Of a DNA stretch of 64,000 bases, positions 33,673 through 42,196 are shown one piece after another. A program made the position numbers and the translations under genes. Source of the DNA: Burkholderiaceae bacterium (GTDB lineage: Bacteria; Pseudomonadota; Gammaproteobacteria; Burkholderiales; Burkholderiaceae_C). The notes under the pieces were generated by a model, which searched no databases, was not told where the DNA came from, and saw only the letters and a list, made by a program, of their open reading frames with translations. Position 1 is the first letter of the stretch, and every line of letters begins with the position of its first letter. The stretch is from positions 2,976,001 through 3,040,000 of the forward strand of contig JACKLI010000001.1 in NCBI GenBank assembly GCA_024235995.1, written 5' to 3'.

Positions 33673-34473
33673 TCATGACAACGACAGCGAAAGCCCGAGA
33701 TACAGCGCCAGCTCGCACAGCTGCTGCGTGGCGCCCAGCGTGTCGCCCGTAAAGCCCTGCAAGCGGCGGCGCAGCAGGTGCAGCATGGCCGCCAGCGCCA
33801 CGCCCCACAGCGTCAGCGCCGCCATCAAATGAATAGCGCCCAGCGCTTGTTCCATCAGGGCCAGGGCCGGAATGGACCACAAAAATGCAATCACCAGGCT
33901 GCCCCGCGACACCGCCTCGGCCAGCGGCTTGGACTTGGCCTGCGCCGCATCGCTGACATAGGGCAGCGCGCACATCACCCCCAGCGGCGCGGCGCGCGAC
34001 AGCACGTGCGCGGCCCACAGCGCCGTCGCCGCGCAGGCCGCGCCGCGCTGCGCCAGCAGCGCCAGCAAGGCCAGCTTGAGCCCCAGCGCCAGCACCAGCG
34101 TGACCGTGCCGTAGCTGCCGATGCGCGAGTCCTTCATGATCTCCAGCGCCCGCTCGCGGCTCACGCTGCCGCCCAGGCCATCGGCCGTGTCGGCCAGGCC
34201 GTCTTCATGAAAGGCGCCGGTCAGCCAGGCCGTGGCGGCGGTGGACAGGCCCACCGCCACCAGCGCGCCCAGCGGCGTAGTGCCCCACAGCTGCAGCGCG
34301 CCCCACAGCACGGCAGCGCCCACGCCGCCCACCACCCAGCCCACGCCCGGAAAGTGCCCCGCCGCGGCGTTCAGCATGGCCGGGCTGTAGCCCACCCACG
34401 CCGCCAGCCGCCCGGTGACGGGGATGCGGGTGAAGAACTGCAGCGCGAGCAGGAAGTGGCGCAGCGATTGCAT
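33673..34473 (-). CDS. cobS: Adenosylcobinamide-GDP ribazoletransferase (cobalamin synthase)
   Basis: A 266-residue polytopic membrane enzyme joining adenosylcobinamide-GDP and alpha-ribazole. Signatures are ALQFFTRIPV at the N-terminus, TGAFHEDGLADTADGLGGS (metal-binding acidic motif) and IMKDSRIGSYGTVTLVL. Residues around 195-214 (FLWSIPALALMEQALG) are encoded by an AT-richer stretch resembling the dispersed repeat. It is 7 bases from the phosphatase gene. Confidence 0.93.
   Translation of the reverse strand: MQSLRHFLLALQFFTRIPVTGRLAAWVGYSPAMLNAAAGHFPGVGWVVGGVGAAVLWGALQLWGTTPLGALVAVGLSTAATAWLTGAFHEDGLADTADGLGGSVSRERALEIMKDSRIGSYGTVTLVLALGLKLALLALLAQRGAACAATALWAAHVLSRAAPLGVMCALPYVSDAAQAKSKPLAEAVSRGSLVIAFLWSIPALALMEQALGAIHLMAALTLWGVALAAMLHLLRRRLQGFTGDTLGATQQLCELALYLGLSLSLS
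33831..33888. repeat. Dispersed ~50-bp repeat, copy 5, inside cobS
   Basis: It runs AATAGCGCCCAGCGCTTG, GGGCCAGGGCC, CACAAAAATGCAAT. It is weaker than the other copies but keeps the ATAGC, GGCCAGRGSC and A/T-rich blocks in order. It is read in frame within cobS. Confidence 0.35.
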
Positions 34474-34552
34474 GTGCGTTCCGCCCAGGCCTAACCGCAG
34501 CGGGCATAGCGCATCGCGCTGGGACCGGCCGGTGCCGCGGCGCTTTGCATGA

Positions 34553-35596
34553 TCAACCGCGGTCCGAGACGCCGGCGGACTCGAAGCTCGCCATTTCGTT
34601 CAGGATGCGGCAGGCCGACTCGAGCAGCGGCCAGGCCAGCGCAGCGCCGCTGCCCTCGCCCACGCGCAGGCCCAGGTCGAGCAGCGGCGCGGCGCCGAGC
34701 AGGCCCAGCAGCCGTGTGTGGCCGCGCTCGCTCGAGCAATGCGCGAACACGCAGCGCTGCAGCACGTTCGGTGCGAGGCGGCTCGCCGCCAGCACCGCGG
34801 CCGTGGCGATGAAGCCGTCGACCACGATCACGCGCCGCTCCTGCGCGGCCTGCAGCACGCTGCCGACCATGGTGGCGATCTCGAACCCGCCCAGCGCCGC
34901 CAGCACGTCCAGCGGCTGCACCGCGTCGGCATTGGCCGCCAGCGCCTCGCGCAGCAGCGCGGTCTTGCGCGCGATGCCGGCGGCGTCCAGCCCGGTGCCG
35001 GCGCCGGTCACCTCGGCCACGTCGATGCCGCCCAGGCGCGCCGTCAGCAGCGACGCGGCGCTGGTGTTGCCAATGCCCATCTCGCCCAGCAGCAGCGCGT
35101 TGCCGGGGAGCGACTGGACCAGTTCGATGCCGTTGACGATCGCCTGCTCGCATTGGACGCGCGTCATGGCCGGACCGCGCGAACAATCCTGCGTGCCCGG
35201 TGCGATCTTGCGCACGAGCAGGCCCGGTGCAGGCTCGAAGTCGTGCCGCACGCCGCAGTCCAGCACGGTCTGCGCGATGCCGTGCTGGCGCGCCAGCACG
35301 CTCACCGCCGCGCCGCCGGCCAGGAAGTTGCCCACCATCTGCCAGGTCACGTCGCTGGGATAGGCCGACACGCCGCGCGCCGCGATGCCGTGGTCGGCGG
35401 CGAACACCACCAGTTGCGGCGCGGTGAGGCGCGGCTCGGTGGTGCCGAGGATCGCACCCAGCCGTTCGCCCAGCGCCGCCAGGCGCCCCAGCGCACCGTG
35501 CGGCACGGTCTTGCGGTCGATGCGGTGCCGCAGCGCGGCCGCGCGCGCGGGGTCGGTCAGATCAGGAACGTCGGGAAGTCGAAGGGATGGGTTCAT
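34553..35596 (-). CDS. cobT: Nicotinate-nucleotide-dimethylbenzimidazole phosphoribosyltransferase
   Basis: A 347-residue enzyme activating the lower ligand as alpha-ribazole phosphate. Signatures are RIDRKTVPHGALGRLAALGERL, VVFAADHGIAARGVSAYP, GEMGIGNTSAASLL, TGAGTGLD and LRVGEGSGAALAW with the catalytic Glu. Normal length. Its start overlaps the 3' end of the aminotransferase-like gene by about 35 bases. An ~80-base gap separates it from cobS. Confidence 0.95.
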   Translation of the reverse strand: MNPSLRLPDVPDLTDPARAAALRHRIDRKTVPHGALGRLAALGERLGAILGTTEPRLTAPQLVVFAADHGIAARGVSAYPSDVTWQMVGNFLAGGAAVSVLARQHGIAQTVLDCGVRHDFEPAPGLLVRKIAPGTQDCSRGPAMTRVQCEQAIVNGIELVQSLPGNALLLGEMGIGNTSAASLLTARLGGIDVAEVTGAGTGLDAAGIARKTALLREALAANADAVQPLDVLAALGGFEIATMVGSVLQAAQERRVIVVDGFIATAAVLAASRLAPNVLQRCVFAHCSSERGHTRLLGLLGAAPLLDLGLRVGEGSGAALAWPLLESACRILNEMASFESAGVSDRG

Positions 35597-36671
35597 GGCG
35601 ATGGGCTATTGCGGGTGATGGAGATTCAGAACGGGATCGACGATCCGATGCGCGAGCCAGGGCTTGCAGCAGCGCGTCCTGCACGGCCGGTGCCACCACC
35701 GCCATGCGCACCCGGCCGGGCAGGCCGAAGCTGGCGCAGTCGCGCAGCTTGAAGCCGCGTGCCCGCCATGCGGCAAGCCGCTGCTGCAGGTCGGGCCGCA
35801 TCTCGGCACCCGTGCCATCCGGAGGCACCGCGACGAAGAAATTGGCATCGCCCGGTTCGACGCACCAGTCCGCGCGGCGCAGCCATTCGACCTGCCGCGC
35901 CTTCCAGGCGCGCAGCGTGGCGCGGCAGTCCGCCAGCCAGTCCCGTGCCGGCGGCGTCGCCCAGGTCTGCAGCAGCGCCACGCCGTGGGCGCCCAGCGGC
36001 CACGAAGGCGCGAGCCGCTGCACGCGCGCGAGCAGTGCCGCGTCCACCGTGCGCGGCGCAATGGCGTAGGCCGCGCGCACGCCGGCCAGGCCGAGCGCCT
36101 TGTTCGGCGTGACGAGGCGCCACACGCGCTCCAGCGCCGCGGCGTCGAGCGCCAGCGCGCCGGCGAGCCGCAGCGGTTCGTAGGCCTGGTCCAGCACCAG
36201 CGTCTGGTCCGGTCGCAGCGCCGCCACGGTTTCCGCCAGATGCTCCTGCGGCGCGCCGCGCGGGCTGGACGGGTCGCAGGCCCAGAGCAATCGCGCCTCG
36301 GCCGGATCGTCGGTACGCACCGACGATCCGGCCGACGCAGCCTGCGCGGCCCGCGCGTAGTCGCCGTAGGCGTGCGCCGGCTGCCACCAGCGCAGGGCCC
36401 CGGCGCCGGCGTGCAGTGCGGTTGCGACACTGATGCGCTGGATGAACTCGCTGCCGCTGGCGGCCGGCACGATGCGCTCTGACGACACGCCATGCCAGGC
36501 GGCCAGTTGCGCGGCGAGCCGGGTGTAGGCCGGGTCGGGGTAGTGGCACGCATCGGCCTCGTGCAGCGCGCGCAGCGCCGGCGGGTAGGGGCCGCAGGCA
36601 TTGACGTTGGTCGACAGGTCGTGCGCCGGCACGCCCTGGGCGTCGGGACCGCCGTGAACCGGGGTCAACAC
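35562..36671 (-). CDS. L-threonine-O-3-phosphate decarboxylase-like aminotransferase (CobC/CobD)
   Basis: A 369-residue PLP-dependent enzyme (aminotransferase class I fold) that should make the (R)-1-amino-2-propanol phosphate arm of cobalamin. Visible are DLSTNVNACGPYPP, YPDPAYTRLAAQLA, PAASGSEFIQRI, LVLDQAYEPLRL and the PLP-Lys in TPNKALGLAGVRAAYA. No ATG fits. A GTG at 36671 with AGGAG just upstream is the best start; the frame further upstream is not homologous. The start region abuts a copy of the dispersed repeat. Confidence 0.85.
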   Translation of the reverse strand: MLTPVHGGPDAQGVPAHDLSTNVNACGPYPPALRALHEADACHYPDPAYTRLAAQLAAWHGVSSERIVPAASGSEFIQRISVATALHAGAGALRWWQPAHAYGDYARAAQAASAGSSVRTDDPAEARLLWACDPSSPRGAPQEHLAETVAALRPDQTLVLDQAYEPLRLAGALALDAAALERVWRLVTPNKALGLAGVRAAYAIAPRTVDAALLARVQRLAPSWPLGAHGVALLQTWATPPARDWLADCRATLRAWKARQVEWLRRADWCVEPGDANFFVAVPPDGTGAEMRPDLQQRLAAWRARGFKLRDCASFGLPGRVRMAVVAPAVQDALLQALARASDRRSRSESPSPAIAHRHEPIPSTSRRS

Positions 36672-36688
36672 CGATTTGCTCCTGAAAG

Positions 36689-36742
36689 CATAGCTAAAAG
36701 CAAAGAAACAGAACTGGCTTGAGGCCGAATTGCCTGAGAAAT
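36689..36742. repeat. Dispersed ~50-bp repeat, copy 6
   Basis: It runs GCATAGCTAAAAGCAAAG, ACTGGCTTGAGGCC, GCCTGAGAAATCC in the gap between cbiB and the cobC/cobD-type gene. Moderately degenerate. Confidence 0.4.
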
Positions 36743-36753
36743 CCGGCCAGGTT

Positions 36754-37746
36754 TCATACGGCAACGGCGCACAGCAGCGCCGCGCAGGCCAGCAGCGTGG
36801 CGGCCAGCGCGGCGCGCGCGCCGATGGCGCAGGCACGCACCGTGTCGGCCGGCTCGGCGCCGGGGCCAGCGGCGTTCAGGGTGTAGACGCCGGGTTTGCC
36901 AAGACGCACGCCGAGCGCCAGCGCCATCGCCGCCATGGGCCAGCCGCCGTTGGGCGACGGCGTGCGCGCCGATTCCAAGGGCAGCCGACCCAGCGTGCGC
37001 CAACCTTTGCTGAAAGGCGCGCCGAGAACAGCGATCAGCCCGGCCGTGATGCGCGCCGGCAGCCAGGCCAGCACGTCGTCGGCGCGCGCCGCCCATTGGC
37101 CGGCCCAGCGCCAGTCGCGCCCGCCACGCGCGCCGCGGTAGCCCCACATGGCGTCCGCCGTGTTGGCGAAGCGAAACAGCGCCGCGCCCGGCAGCCCGAG
37201 CAACGCGAACCACAGCAGCGGCGCCACCAGCGAATCGTTCAGGTTTTCGGCCAGGCTCTCGATCGCGCTCTCGCGCACCTCGTGTTTGGACAGCGTCGCC
37301 ACGTCGCGGCTGACCAGCCGCGCGAGCCGCGCACGCCCCGCGTCCAGCGATTCGCCAAGCGCGTGCTCCACACCAAGCACCTCGTCGCGCAGCATCGCCC
37401 AGGCCAGCAGCGGTTTGAGCAGCAGGCCCAGCACCAGCGCCGCAGCCCAAGCCGGCCCCGCCAGCACCCAGGCCTGGACCAGCCAGGTCGCCGCGACGAT
37501 CGCGGCGGCCGCCGCACACCAGTACAGCGCAGCCAGCCAGAAAATGCGCCGGTCCGACATCACGCGCGGCGCGCCGGCACAGGGCGCGCACCGCGCGCCC
37601 GCCCACGCAAGGTAGCGCCCCATCCACACGACCGGATGCCAGCGGACCGGTGGCTCGCCCAGCCAATGGTCGGCGGCCAGCGCCAGCGCCGGCGCGCAGG
37701 CCAGCACCGCGCCGGTGCCATCGGACAGCTCGGGGAGCCAGATCAC
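36754..37746 (-). CDS. cbiB: Adenosylcobinamide-phosphate synthase
   Basis: A 330-residue membrane enzyme attaching aminopropanol phosphate to adenosylcobyric acid (CbiB; CobD in the Pseudomonas naming). Signatures are DHWLGEPPVRWHPVVWMG, SRDVATLSKHEVRESAIESLAENLNDS, FRFANTADAMWGYRG and ADDVLAWLPARI. The start is a GTG overlapping the ogt stop by four bases (GTGA). A C-terminal hydrophobic helix closes the protein. Length is normal. Confidence 0.92.
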   Translation of the reverse strand: MIWLPELSDGTGAVLACAPALALAADHWLGEPPVRWHPVVWMGRYLAWAGARCAPCAGAPRVMSDRRIFWLAALYWCAAAAAIVAATWLVQAWVLAGPAWAAALVLGLLLKPLLAWAMLRDEVLGVEHALGESLDAGRARLARLVSRDVATLSKHEVRESAIESLAENLNDSLVAPLLWFALLGLPGAALFRFANTADAMWGYRGARGGRDWRWAGQWAARADDVLAWLPARITAGLIAVLGAPFSKGWRTLGRLPLESARTPSPNGGWPMAAMALALGVRLGKPGVYTLNAAGPGAEPADTVRACAIGARAALAATLLACAALLCAVAV

Positions 37747-38273
37747 GACAGCAGGTCCCGGGGCGGCGCACCGCCCTGCTCCAGTGCCAGCAGCCAGCGC
37801 TTGCGCGGCAGGCCGCCGCCGTAGCCGGTGAGACTGCCGTCGCTGCCGATCACGCGGTGGCACGGCACGATGATCGAGATCTTGTTCTGGCCGTTGGCCG
37901 CGGCCACGGCGCGCGTGGCCGTGGGGCGGCCGATTTGCCGCGCCTGCTCGGCATAGCTGCGGGTCTGGCCGTAGGCAATGGCCAGCAGCGCCCGCCAGAC
38001 GTCGATCTGGAACGCCGTGCCGACGAGGTCGAGCGGCACGTCGAACGTGCGCCGCCGTCCGGCAAAGTACGCATCCAGTTCCGCGCCGAGCTGCGCGGTG
38101 GCGCTGCTCGCGCCGGGCTGCGCCGGGCCGCCCCGCGCGGCCTCGACCTGGACCCACTCCCGATGCAGGTCCCGGGTGTCGACGCCAAACTCGAGCAGGC
38201 ACAGGCCGCGCTCGGAAAAAAGGGCCAGCATGTCGCCCAGAGGCGTCGCGTAAGTGTGGGAAATCAGTGGCAT
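37743..38273 (-). CDS. ogt: Methylated-DNA-[protein]-cysteine S-methyltransferase
   Basis: A 176-residue DNA repair protein that removes methyl groups from O6-methylguanine onto its own Cys138 in IIVPCHRVIG. The helix-turn-helix region FQIDVWRALLAIAYGQTRSY and AVAAANGQNKI are typical. The start is the ATG at 38273, just after cobO; the open frame upstream overlaps cobO. It is a functional outsider within the cobalamin operon, yet its stop overlaps the cbiB start, so it is co-translated with it. Confidence 0.93.
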   Translation of the reverse strand: MPLISHTYATPLGDMLALFSERGLCLLEFGVDTRDLHREWVQVEAARGGPAQPGASSATAQLGAELDAYFAGRRRTFDVPLDLVGTAFQIDVWRALLAIAYGQTRSYAEQARQIGRPTATRAVAAANGQNKISIIVPCHRVIGSDGSLTGYGGGLPRKRWLLALEQGGAPPRDLLS

Positions 38274-38278
38274 GGCGT

Positions 38279-38860
38279 TCAGTCCTCGATGCCGCGCTGC
38301 GCCGGAATGCCGGCCTTGAACGCGTGCTTGACCAAGGTCATTTCGGTCACGGTGTCGGCCATCGCGACCAGTTCGGGCGGGCAGCGCCGGCCGGTCAGGC
38401 ACACATGCACCGCCCTGGGCCGCTGCGCCAGCGTCTGCAGCACGTCTTCGAGCGGCAGCCAGCCGTAGATCAGCGGGTAGGTGATTTCGTCCAGCACGAC
38501 GAGAAAATGCTCGCCGTCCAGGATCGCCGAGCGGGCCTTCTGCCAGCCCTCGCGCGCGAGCTGGGCGGAACGGTCCAGGTCCTTGCTTTTCCACGAAAAG
38601 CCGTCGCCCAGCCCCGTGATGGGCACACCGAGCTGCTCGAGCGCGCGGTGCTCGCCGAAGCGCGCGCTGGGCACCTTCATGAACTGGAAGATCGCCACCT
38701 GCTTGCCGTGCACGTGCCGGCGGCCAAAAGCGCGCAGCGCCAGCCCGAAGGCCGCCGTGCTCTTGCCCTTGCCGTCGCCGGTGTGGATCAGGATCAGGCC
38801 GCGCCGCTCGCCCTCGGGCCGGTCGTAGCCCTTTTCGGTGGGCGGGGTTTCAATCTGCAT
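38279..38860 (-). CDS. cobO: Cob(I)yrinic acid a,c-diamide adenosyltransferase
   Basis: A 193-residue corrinoid adenosyltransferase (CobO/BtuR/CobA type). It has the P-loop HTGDGKGKSTAAFGLALRA near 26-44, VAIFQFMK, DEITYPLIYGWL and CLTGRRCPPELVAMADTVTEM. It attaches the adenosyl group to reduced corrinoids for salvage or synthesis. Its start overlaps the 3' end of the ABC ATPase gene by 11 bases. Length and motifs are normal. Confidence 0.95.
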   Translation of the reverse strand: MQIETPPTEKGYDRPEGERRGLILIHTGDGKGKSTAAFGLALRAFGRRHVHGKQVAIFQFMKVPSARFGEHRALEQLGVPITGLGDGFSWKSKDLDRSAQLAREGWQKARSAILDGEHFLVVLDEITYPLIYGWLPLEDVLQTLAQRPRAVHVCLTGRRCPPELVAMADTVTEMTLVKHAFKAGIPAQRGIED

Positions 38861-39629
38861 CGGAAGTCTCCTTGGGCAGCGCGATCCAGCCGCCGCGAAC
38901 AGGGTACACGCCCACGCGCTGGTCGAACACCGCCTGCAGGGCGCGGTGCGTGTCGGCGCTGGCGCAGGCGCCGTGGTGCGTCACGCGGCCTTCGCGCACG
39001 ATCACCAGCTCGTCGGCCTGCAGCGCCATGCCCAGCTCGTGCAGCACGCTGACCACCAGAGCGCCGCCCGCCGCCAGCCGGCGCACCTCGGCCATCCAGT
39101 CGGCCTGGTGCGGCGGGTCCAGATGCGCCAGCGGCTCGTCCATCAGCAGCACCGGCGCCTGCACCGCCAGCAGCCGCGCCAGCAGCACGCGCTGGCGCTC
39201 GCCGCCGGAGAGTTCGCCCAGGCGCCGCGTGCGCAGGTCCCACGCCTGCGCGGATTTCAGCGCCTGCACGACCACGGCCTCGTCGGCCTCGCTCGGCGCG
39301 GCCAGCCACGCGCGGTGCGGCAGGCGGCCGAGCATGGCCACGTCCCAGGCCAGCAGATCGTCGCTGCCGCCCTCCTGCTGGCTCAGCCAGGCGAGGCGGC
39401 GGGCGCGCTCGCACGCCGGCCAGTCGCCCAGCGGCCGGCCCTGCAGCATCACCTGCCCGTCGCACGGCAGCAGGCCGGCCAGCACGCGCAGCAGGGTCGA
39501 CTTGCCGGCGCCGTTGGGGCCGACGACGGCCACCCAGCGTCCGGCCGCCAGCCGCAGATCGATGGCCTGCAGAATGCGCTGCCGCCCGATGCTGGCGCCG
39601 GACATGCGCGCGCTCAGCATCGCGCTCAT
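38850..39629 (-). CDS. btuD: Cobalamin/Fe-siderophore-type ABC transporter ATP-binding protein
   Basis: A 259-residue ATPase with Walker A GPNGAGKST near 38-46, signature LSGGERQRVLLARLL, Walker B VLLMDEPLAHLDP and switch His in VLHELGMAL. It is of the FecE/BtuD family, and its place between the BtuC-type permease and cobO points to vitamin B12 import. The ATG at 39629 overlaps the permease stop by four bases. It acts on the cytoplasmic side of the inner membrane. Confidence 0.9.
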   Translation of the reverse strand: MSAMLSARMSGASIGRQRILQAIDLRLAAGRWVAVVGPNGAGKSTLLRVLAGLLPCDGQVMLQGRPLGDWPACERARRLAWLSQQEGGSDDLLAWDVAMLGRLPHRAWLAAPSEADEAVVVQALKSAQAWDLRTRRLGELSGGERQRVLLARLLAVQAPVLLMDEPLAHLDPPHQADWMAEVRRLAAGGALVVSVLHELGMALQADELVIVREGRVTHHGACASADTHRALQAVFDQRVGVYPVRGGWIALPKETSDAD

Positions 39630-40723
39630 TTCAACCCTCCCGAGCGCGCGCCGCGGTGCATCCGCCACAGCAGGTAGACGCCGCCCAGCACCGCCGTGAG
39701 CACGCCGACCGGCAGCTCCTGCGGCGCGATCAGCACCCGCGCGGCGATGTCGGCGACCATCAGCAGCAGACCGCCGGCCAGCGCCGACAGCACGACCAGC
39801 GCCCCGTGCGTGCTGCGCGCCAGCCCGCGCACCAGGTGCGGCGCCACCAGGCCGACGAAGCCGATCAGCCCGGTCTGCGCCACCGCGGCGCCGGTGGCCA
39901 GCGCCACCACGGCGACCAGCAGCGCGCGCAGCGGCGCCAAGGGCAGGCCCAGGCTTTGCGCGGTCGACTCGCCCAGGGTCAATGCGTCGAGCACGCGCGC
40001 CAGCGCCCATGCGGCCAGCGTGAGCGGGGCCAGCAGCGCCGCCATCACCGCGCAGGCGCTCCAGCCGACAAAGCTCGTGATGCCGAGCGTGAAGCCTTGC
40101 ATGGCCTGCAGCACGTCGGGGTCGGCGATCTGCACCAGGTCGCGCACCGCGCCCAGCACGTAGCCCACCACCACGCCGGCCAGCAGCAGGCGCAGCGTCT
40201 GCTGCATGCCCTGCGCCAGCACCAGGGTCAGCAGCACGCCGCCCAAAGCACCGACGAAGGCCGCGCCGGTGAGCCCGAGGCGCGCCAGCCAGGGCGAGGC
40301 CGCCTGCGCCAGCGCCGCGCCGCCGCCCGCCGACACCAGTCCGGCGGCGCCCGCGCCGGCAAAGGTCAGCGCCACCGCCAGCGCGGCGCCCGACGCGCTG
40401 CCCAGCAGGTACGGGTCGGCCAGCGGATTGCGAAACAGCCCCTGCGACACCGCGCCCGCCAGCCCCAGCAGCGCACCGGCGAGCCAGGCGCCGAGCGTGC
40501 GCGGCAGGCGGATGTCCATCACGATCTGCCAGGCCACCGGGTCGTGGCGCGCGTTGAAGACGCTGCCGAGCCCGGTGCTGCCCACGCTGGCGCCCACAAA
40601 CAGGCCGAGCGCGGCCAAAGCAAGCAGCGCCCACGCGAGCCAGCGCGCGCGCGCTGCGCCGCGGCCGGAATGCCCGGCGGCGCTCGGCATCGAATCCGTT
40701 TCGGGCGTCACGGCGTCACTCAT
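39626..40723 (-). CDS. btuC: Cobalamin ABC transporter permease
   Basis: A 365-residue FecCD/BtuC-type permease with about ten hydrophobic helices. Signatures are LPRTLGAWLAGALLGLAGAVSQGLFRNPLADPYLLG, QTGLIGFVGLVAPHLVRGL and LLMVADIAARVLIAPQELPVGVLTAVLGGVYLL. It pairs with the ATPase downstream and the periplasmic binding protein upstream. The N-terminus has about 30 extra residues before the first helix. Confidence 0.93.
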   Translation of the reverse strand: MSDAVTPETDSMPSAAGHSGRGAARARWLAWALLALAALGLFVGASVGSTGLGSVFNARHDPVAWQIVMDIRLPRTLGAWLAGALLGLAGAVSQGLFRNPLADPYLLGSASGAALAVALTFAGAGAAGLVSAGGGAALAQAASPWLARLGLTGAAFVGALGGVLLTLVLAQGMQQTLRLLLAGVVVGYVLGAVRDLVQIADPDVLQAMQGFTLGITSFVGWSACAVMAALLAPLTLAAWALARVLDALTLGESTAQSLGLPLAPLRALLVAVVALATGAAVAQTGLIGFVGLVAPHLVRGLARSTHGALVVLSALAGGLLLMVADIAARVLIAPQELPVGVLTAVLGGVYLLWRMHRGARSGGLK

Positions 40724-40727
40724 GGGA

Positions 40728-41606
40728 TCAGGGCTTGCGCGCCTCGATGGGCGGCGCCAGAAGAGCGGCCACGCACGCGGCCATCAGGCGCGCGGCCTCG
40801 GGCATGCGCGGGCCCGGCCGTACCAGGACGTCGCGCTCGGCGGCGTCGAACGCGCAGACGCGGCCGCCGCGCAGCGCCGCCAGCGCCGACCAGCCGGGCC
40901 TGCGCGCCATGTCTTGCAGGCTGGCGCGGCTGGCCATGATGATGTCCGGCGCGGCGCGCACCACGTATTCGGGGTTGATACGCGGAAACGGCCCCAGCTC
41001 CGGGCCGATCACGTTGACCAGGCCCAGCGCATTCATCAGTTCGCCGATGAAGCTGCCGCGCCCGGCCGCATACGGCGCCGGGGTGACCTCGAAGTACACG
41101 CGCGTGCCGCGTGCGCGCGCCGGCAGCGACTCGGCGGCCGCCTTCACGCCCGCGTCGATGCTGCGCAGGAGCTGCTCGGCGCCGCCGACCTGCAGCACCT
41201 GGCCCAGCGTGAGGATCACACGGCGCATGTCGGGCACGGTCTTCGGTTCGAGCTGCACCACCTTGAAGCCCAGCGCACGCAGCCGCACCGCCGCGTGCGA
41301 CGAGGCGGCCATCAGCATCAGGTCGGGCCTGAGCGCGGCGATCGCCTCCACGTTCGGATCGAGCCCGCCACCGACCTGCGGGAGTTTTTGCACCGCCTGC
41401 GGCCAGTTGGAATAGCGGTCCACCGCCACCAGGCGATCGCACGCGTCCAGCGCGCACACGGTCTCGGTCAGCGAAGGCAGCAGGCTGACGACGCGCGCCG
41501 GCGGCGCGTCGAAGCGGACGACGACACCGGCATCGTCGCGGACCTCGTAGGCCTGCGCGGCGCAGGCCAGCAGCGCCGCCAGCAGCGCGAACCAGAAGCG
41601 TTTCAT
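40728..41606 (-). CDS. btuF: Periplasmic cobalamin-binding protein, BtuF type
   Basis: A 292-residue binding protein with a signal peptide (1-19, ending AQA) and the BtuF-like bilobed pattern: RVVSLLPSLTETVCAL, VGGGLDPNVEAIAALRPDLML, FIGELMNALGLVNV and a long inter-lobe helix. It delivers cobalamin to BtuCD. It lies 4 bases from the permease start and overlaps the cobU stop by four bases, so the transport and salvage genes are tightly linked. Confidence 0.9.
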   Translation of the reverse strand: MKRFWFALLAALLACAAQAYEVRDDAGVVVRFDAPPARVVSLLPSLTETVCALDACDRLVAVDRYSNWPQAVQKLPQVGGGLDPNVEAIAALRPDLMLMAASSHAAVRLRALGFKVVQLEPKTVPDMRRVILTLGQVLQVGGAEQLLRSIDAGVKAAAESLPARARGTRVYFEVTPAPYAAGRGSFIGELMNALGLVNVIGPELGPFPRINPEYVVRAAPDIIMASRASLQDMARRPGWSALAALRGGRVCAFDAAERDVLVRPGPRMPEAARLMAACVAALLAPPIEARKP

Positions 41607-42196
41607 CGCGCGGCGTCCTTCAGCGTCAGCGGCAGGCCGGCGGCCATGAACGTGACGCGCTCGCAGCGCGCCGCGACCGCCTGGTTGAGCCCGCCCAGCG
41701 CGTCGACGAAGGCCCGCACCTCGCCGCCCAGCGGGATCACGCCCAGGCCGATTTCATTGCCCACCAGCACGATGGGGCCGGGGCAGGTTTCGATTGCTTC
41801 CAAAAAAGGAGCGTACAACGCATATGAATCGCGGGCTGGAGGCTTTATTTCCTCAAACCCTTCCAGCGGCATGAGCTGCTGCGTCAGCCACAGCGTCAGG
41901 CAGTCGACGATGTGCAGCGTGTCGGCGCCGCCAGCCTGCTGGATGGCGGCGGGCACGTCGTGTGGCGCCTCCAGCGTGGCCAGCCCCGGCACCCGCTGCG
42001 CGCGGTCGCGCTGGTGGCGCTCGATGCGCGCGCGCATCTCGGCGTCGTGCGCCTGGGCGGTGGCAATCAGCACGGCGCGGTGATCTCGCTCCTGCGCCAG
42101 CCAAGCGGCGGCCAGCGCCTCGGCACGGCGCGACTTGCCGCTTTTCTGGCCGCCCAGGATCAGCTCGCTGCGCGCGACGGTCAGACACTCATCCAT
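41603..42196 (-). CDS. cobU: Bifunctional adenosylcobinamide kinase / guanylyltransferase
   Basis: A 197-residue enzyme forming adenosylcobinamide-GDP. The P-loop GGQKSGKS is at 15-22, with HIVDCLTLWLTQQL, VLVGNEIGLGVIP and LGGLNQAVAARCERV. Residues about 112-136 are an insertion relative to typical CobU. They are encoded by an AT-richer stretch (41791-41858) matching the dispersed repeat, read in frame between the DCLTLWL and GNEIGLG motifs. The enzyme is otherwise complete. Its 3' end overlaps btuF by four bases. Confidence 0.93.
   Translation of the reverse strand: MDECLTVARSELILGGQKSGKSRRAEALAAAWLAQERDHRAVLIATAQAHDAEMRARIERHQRDRAQRVPGLATLEAPHDVPAAIQQAGGADTLHIVDCLTLWLTQQLMPLEGFEEIKPPARDSYALYAPFLEAIETCPGPIVLVGNEIGLGVIPLGGEVRAFVDALGGLNQAVAARCERVTFMAAGLPLTLKDAAR
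41791..41858. repeat. Dispersed ~50-bp repeat, copy 7, inside cobU
   Basis: It runs CGATTGCTTC, GCGGGCTGGAGGC, TTTATTTCCTCAAACCC. The right half matches the methyltransferase-remnant copy at about 21 of 27 positions. It is inserted in frame within cobU and is visibly AT-richer than the gene. Confidence 0.55.
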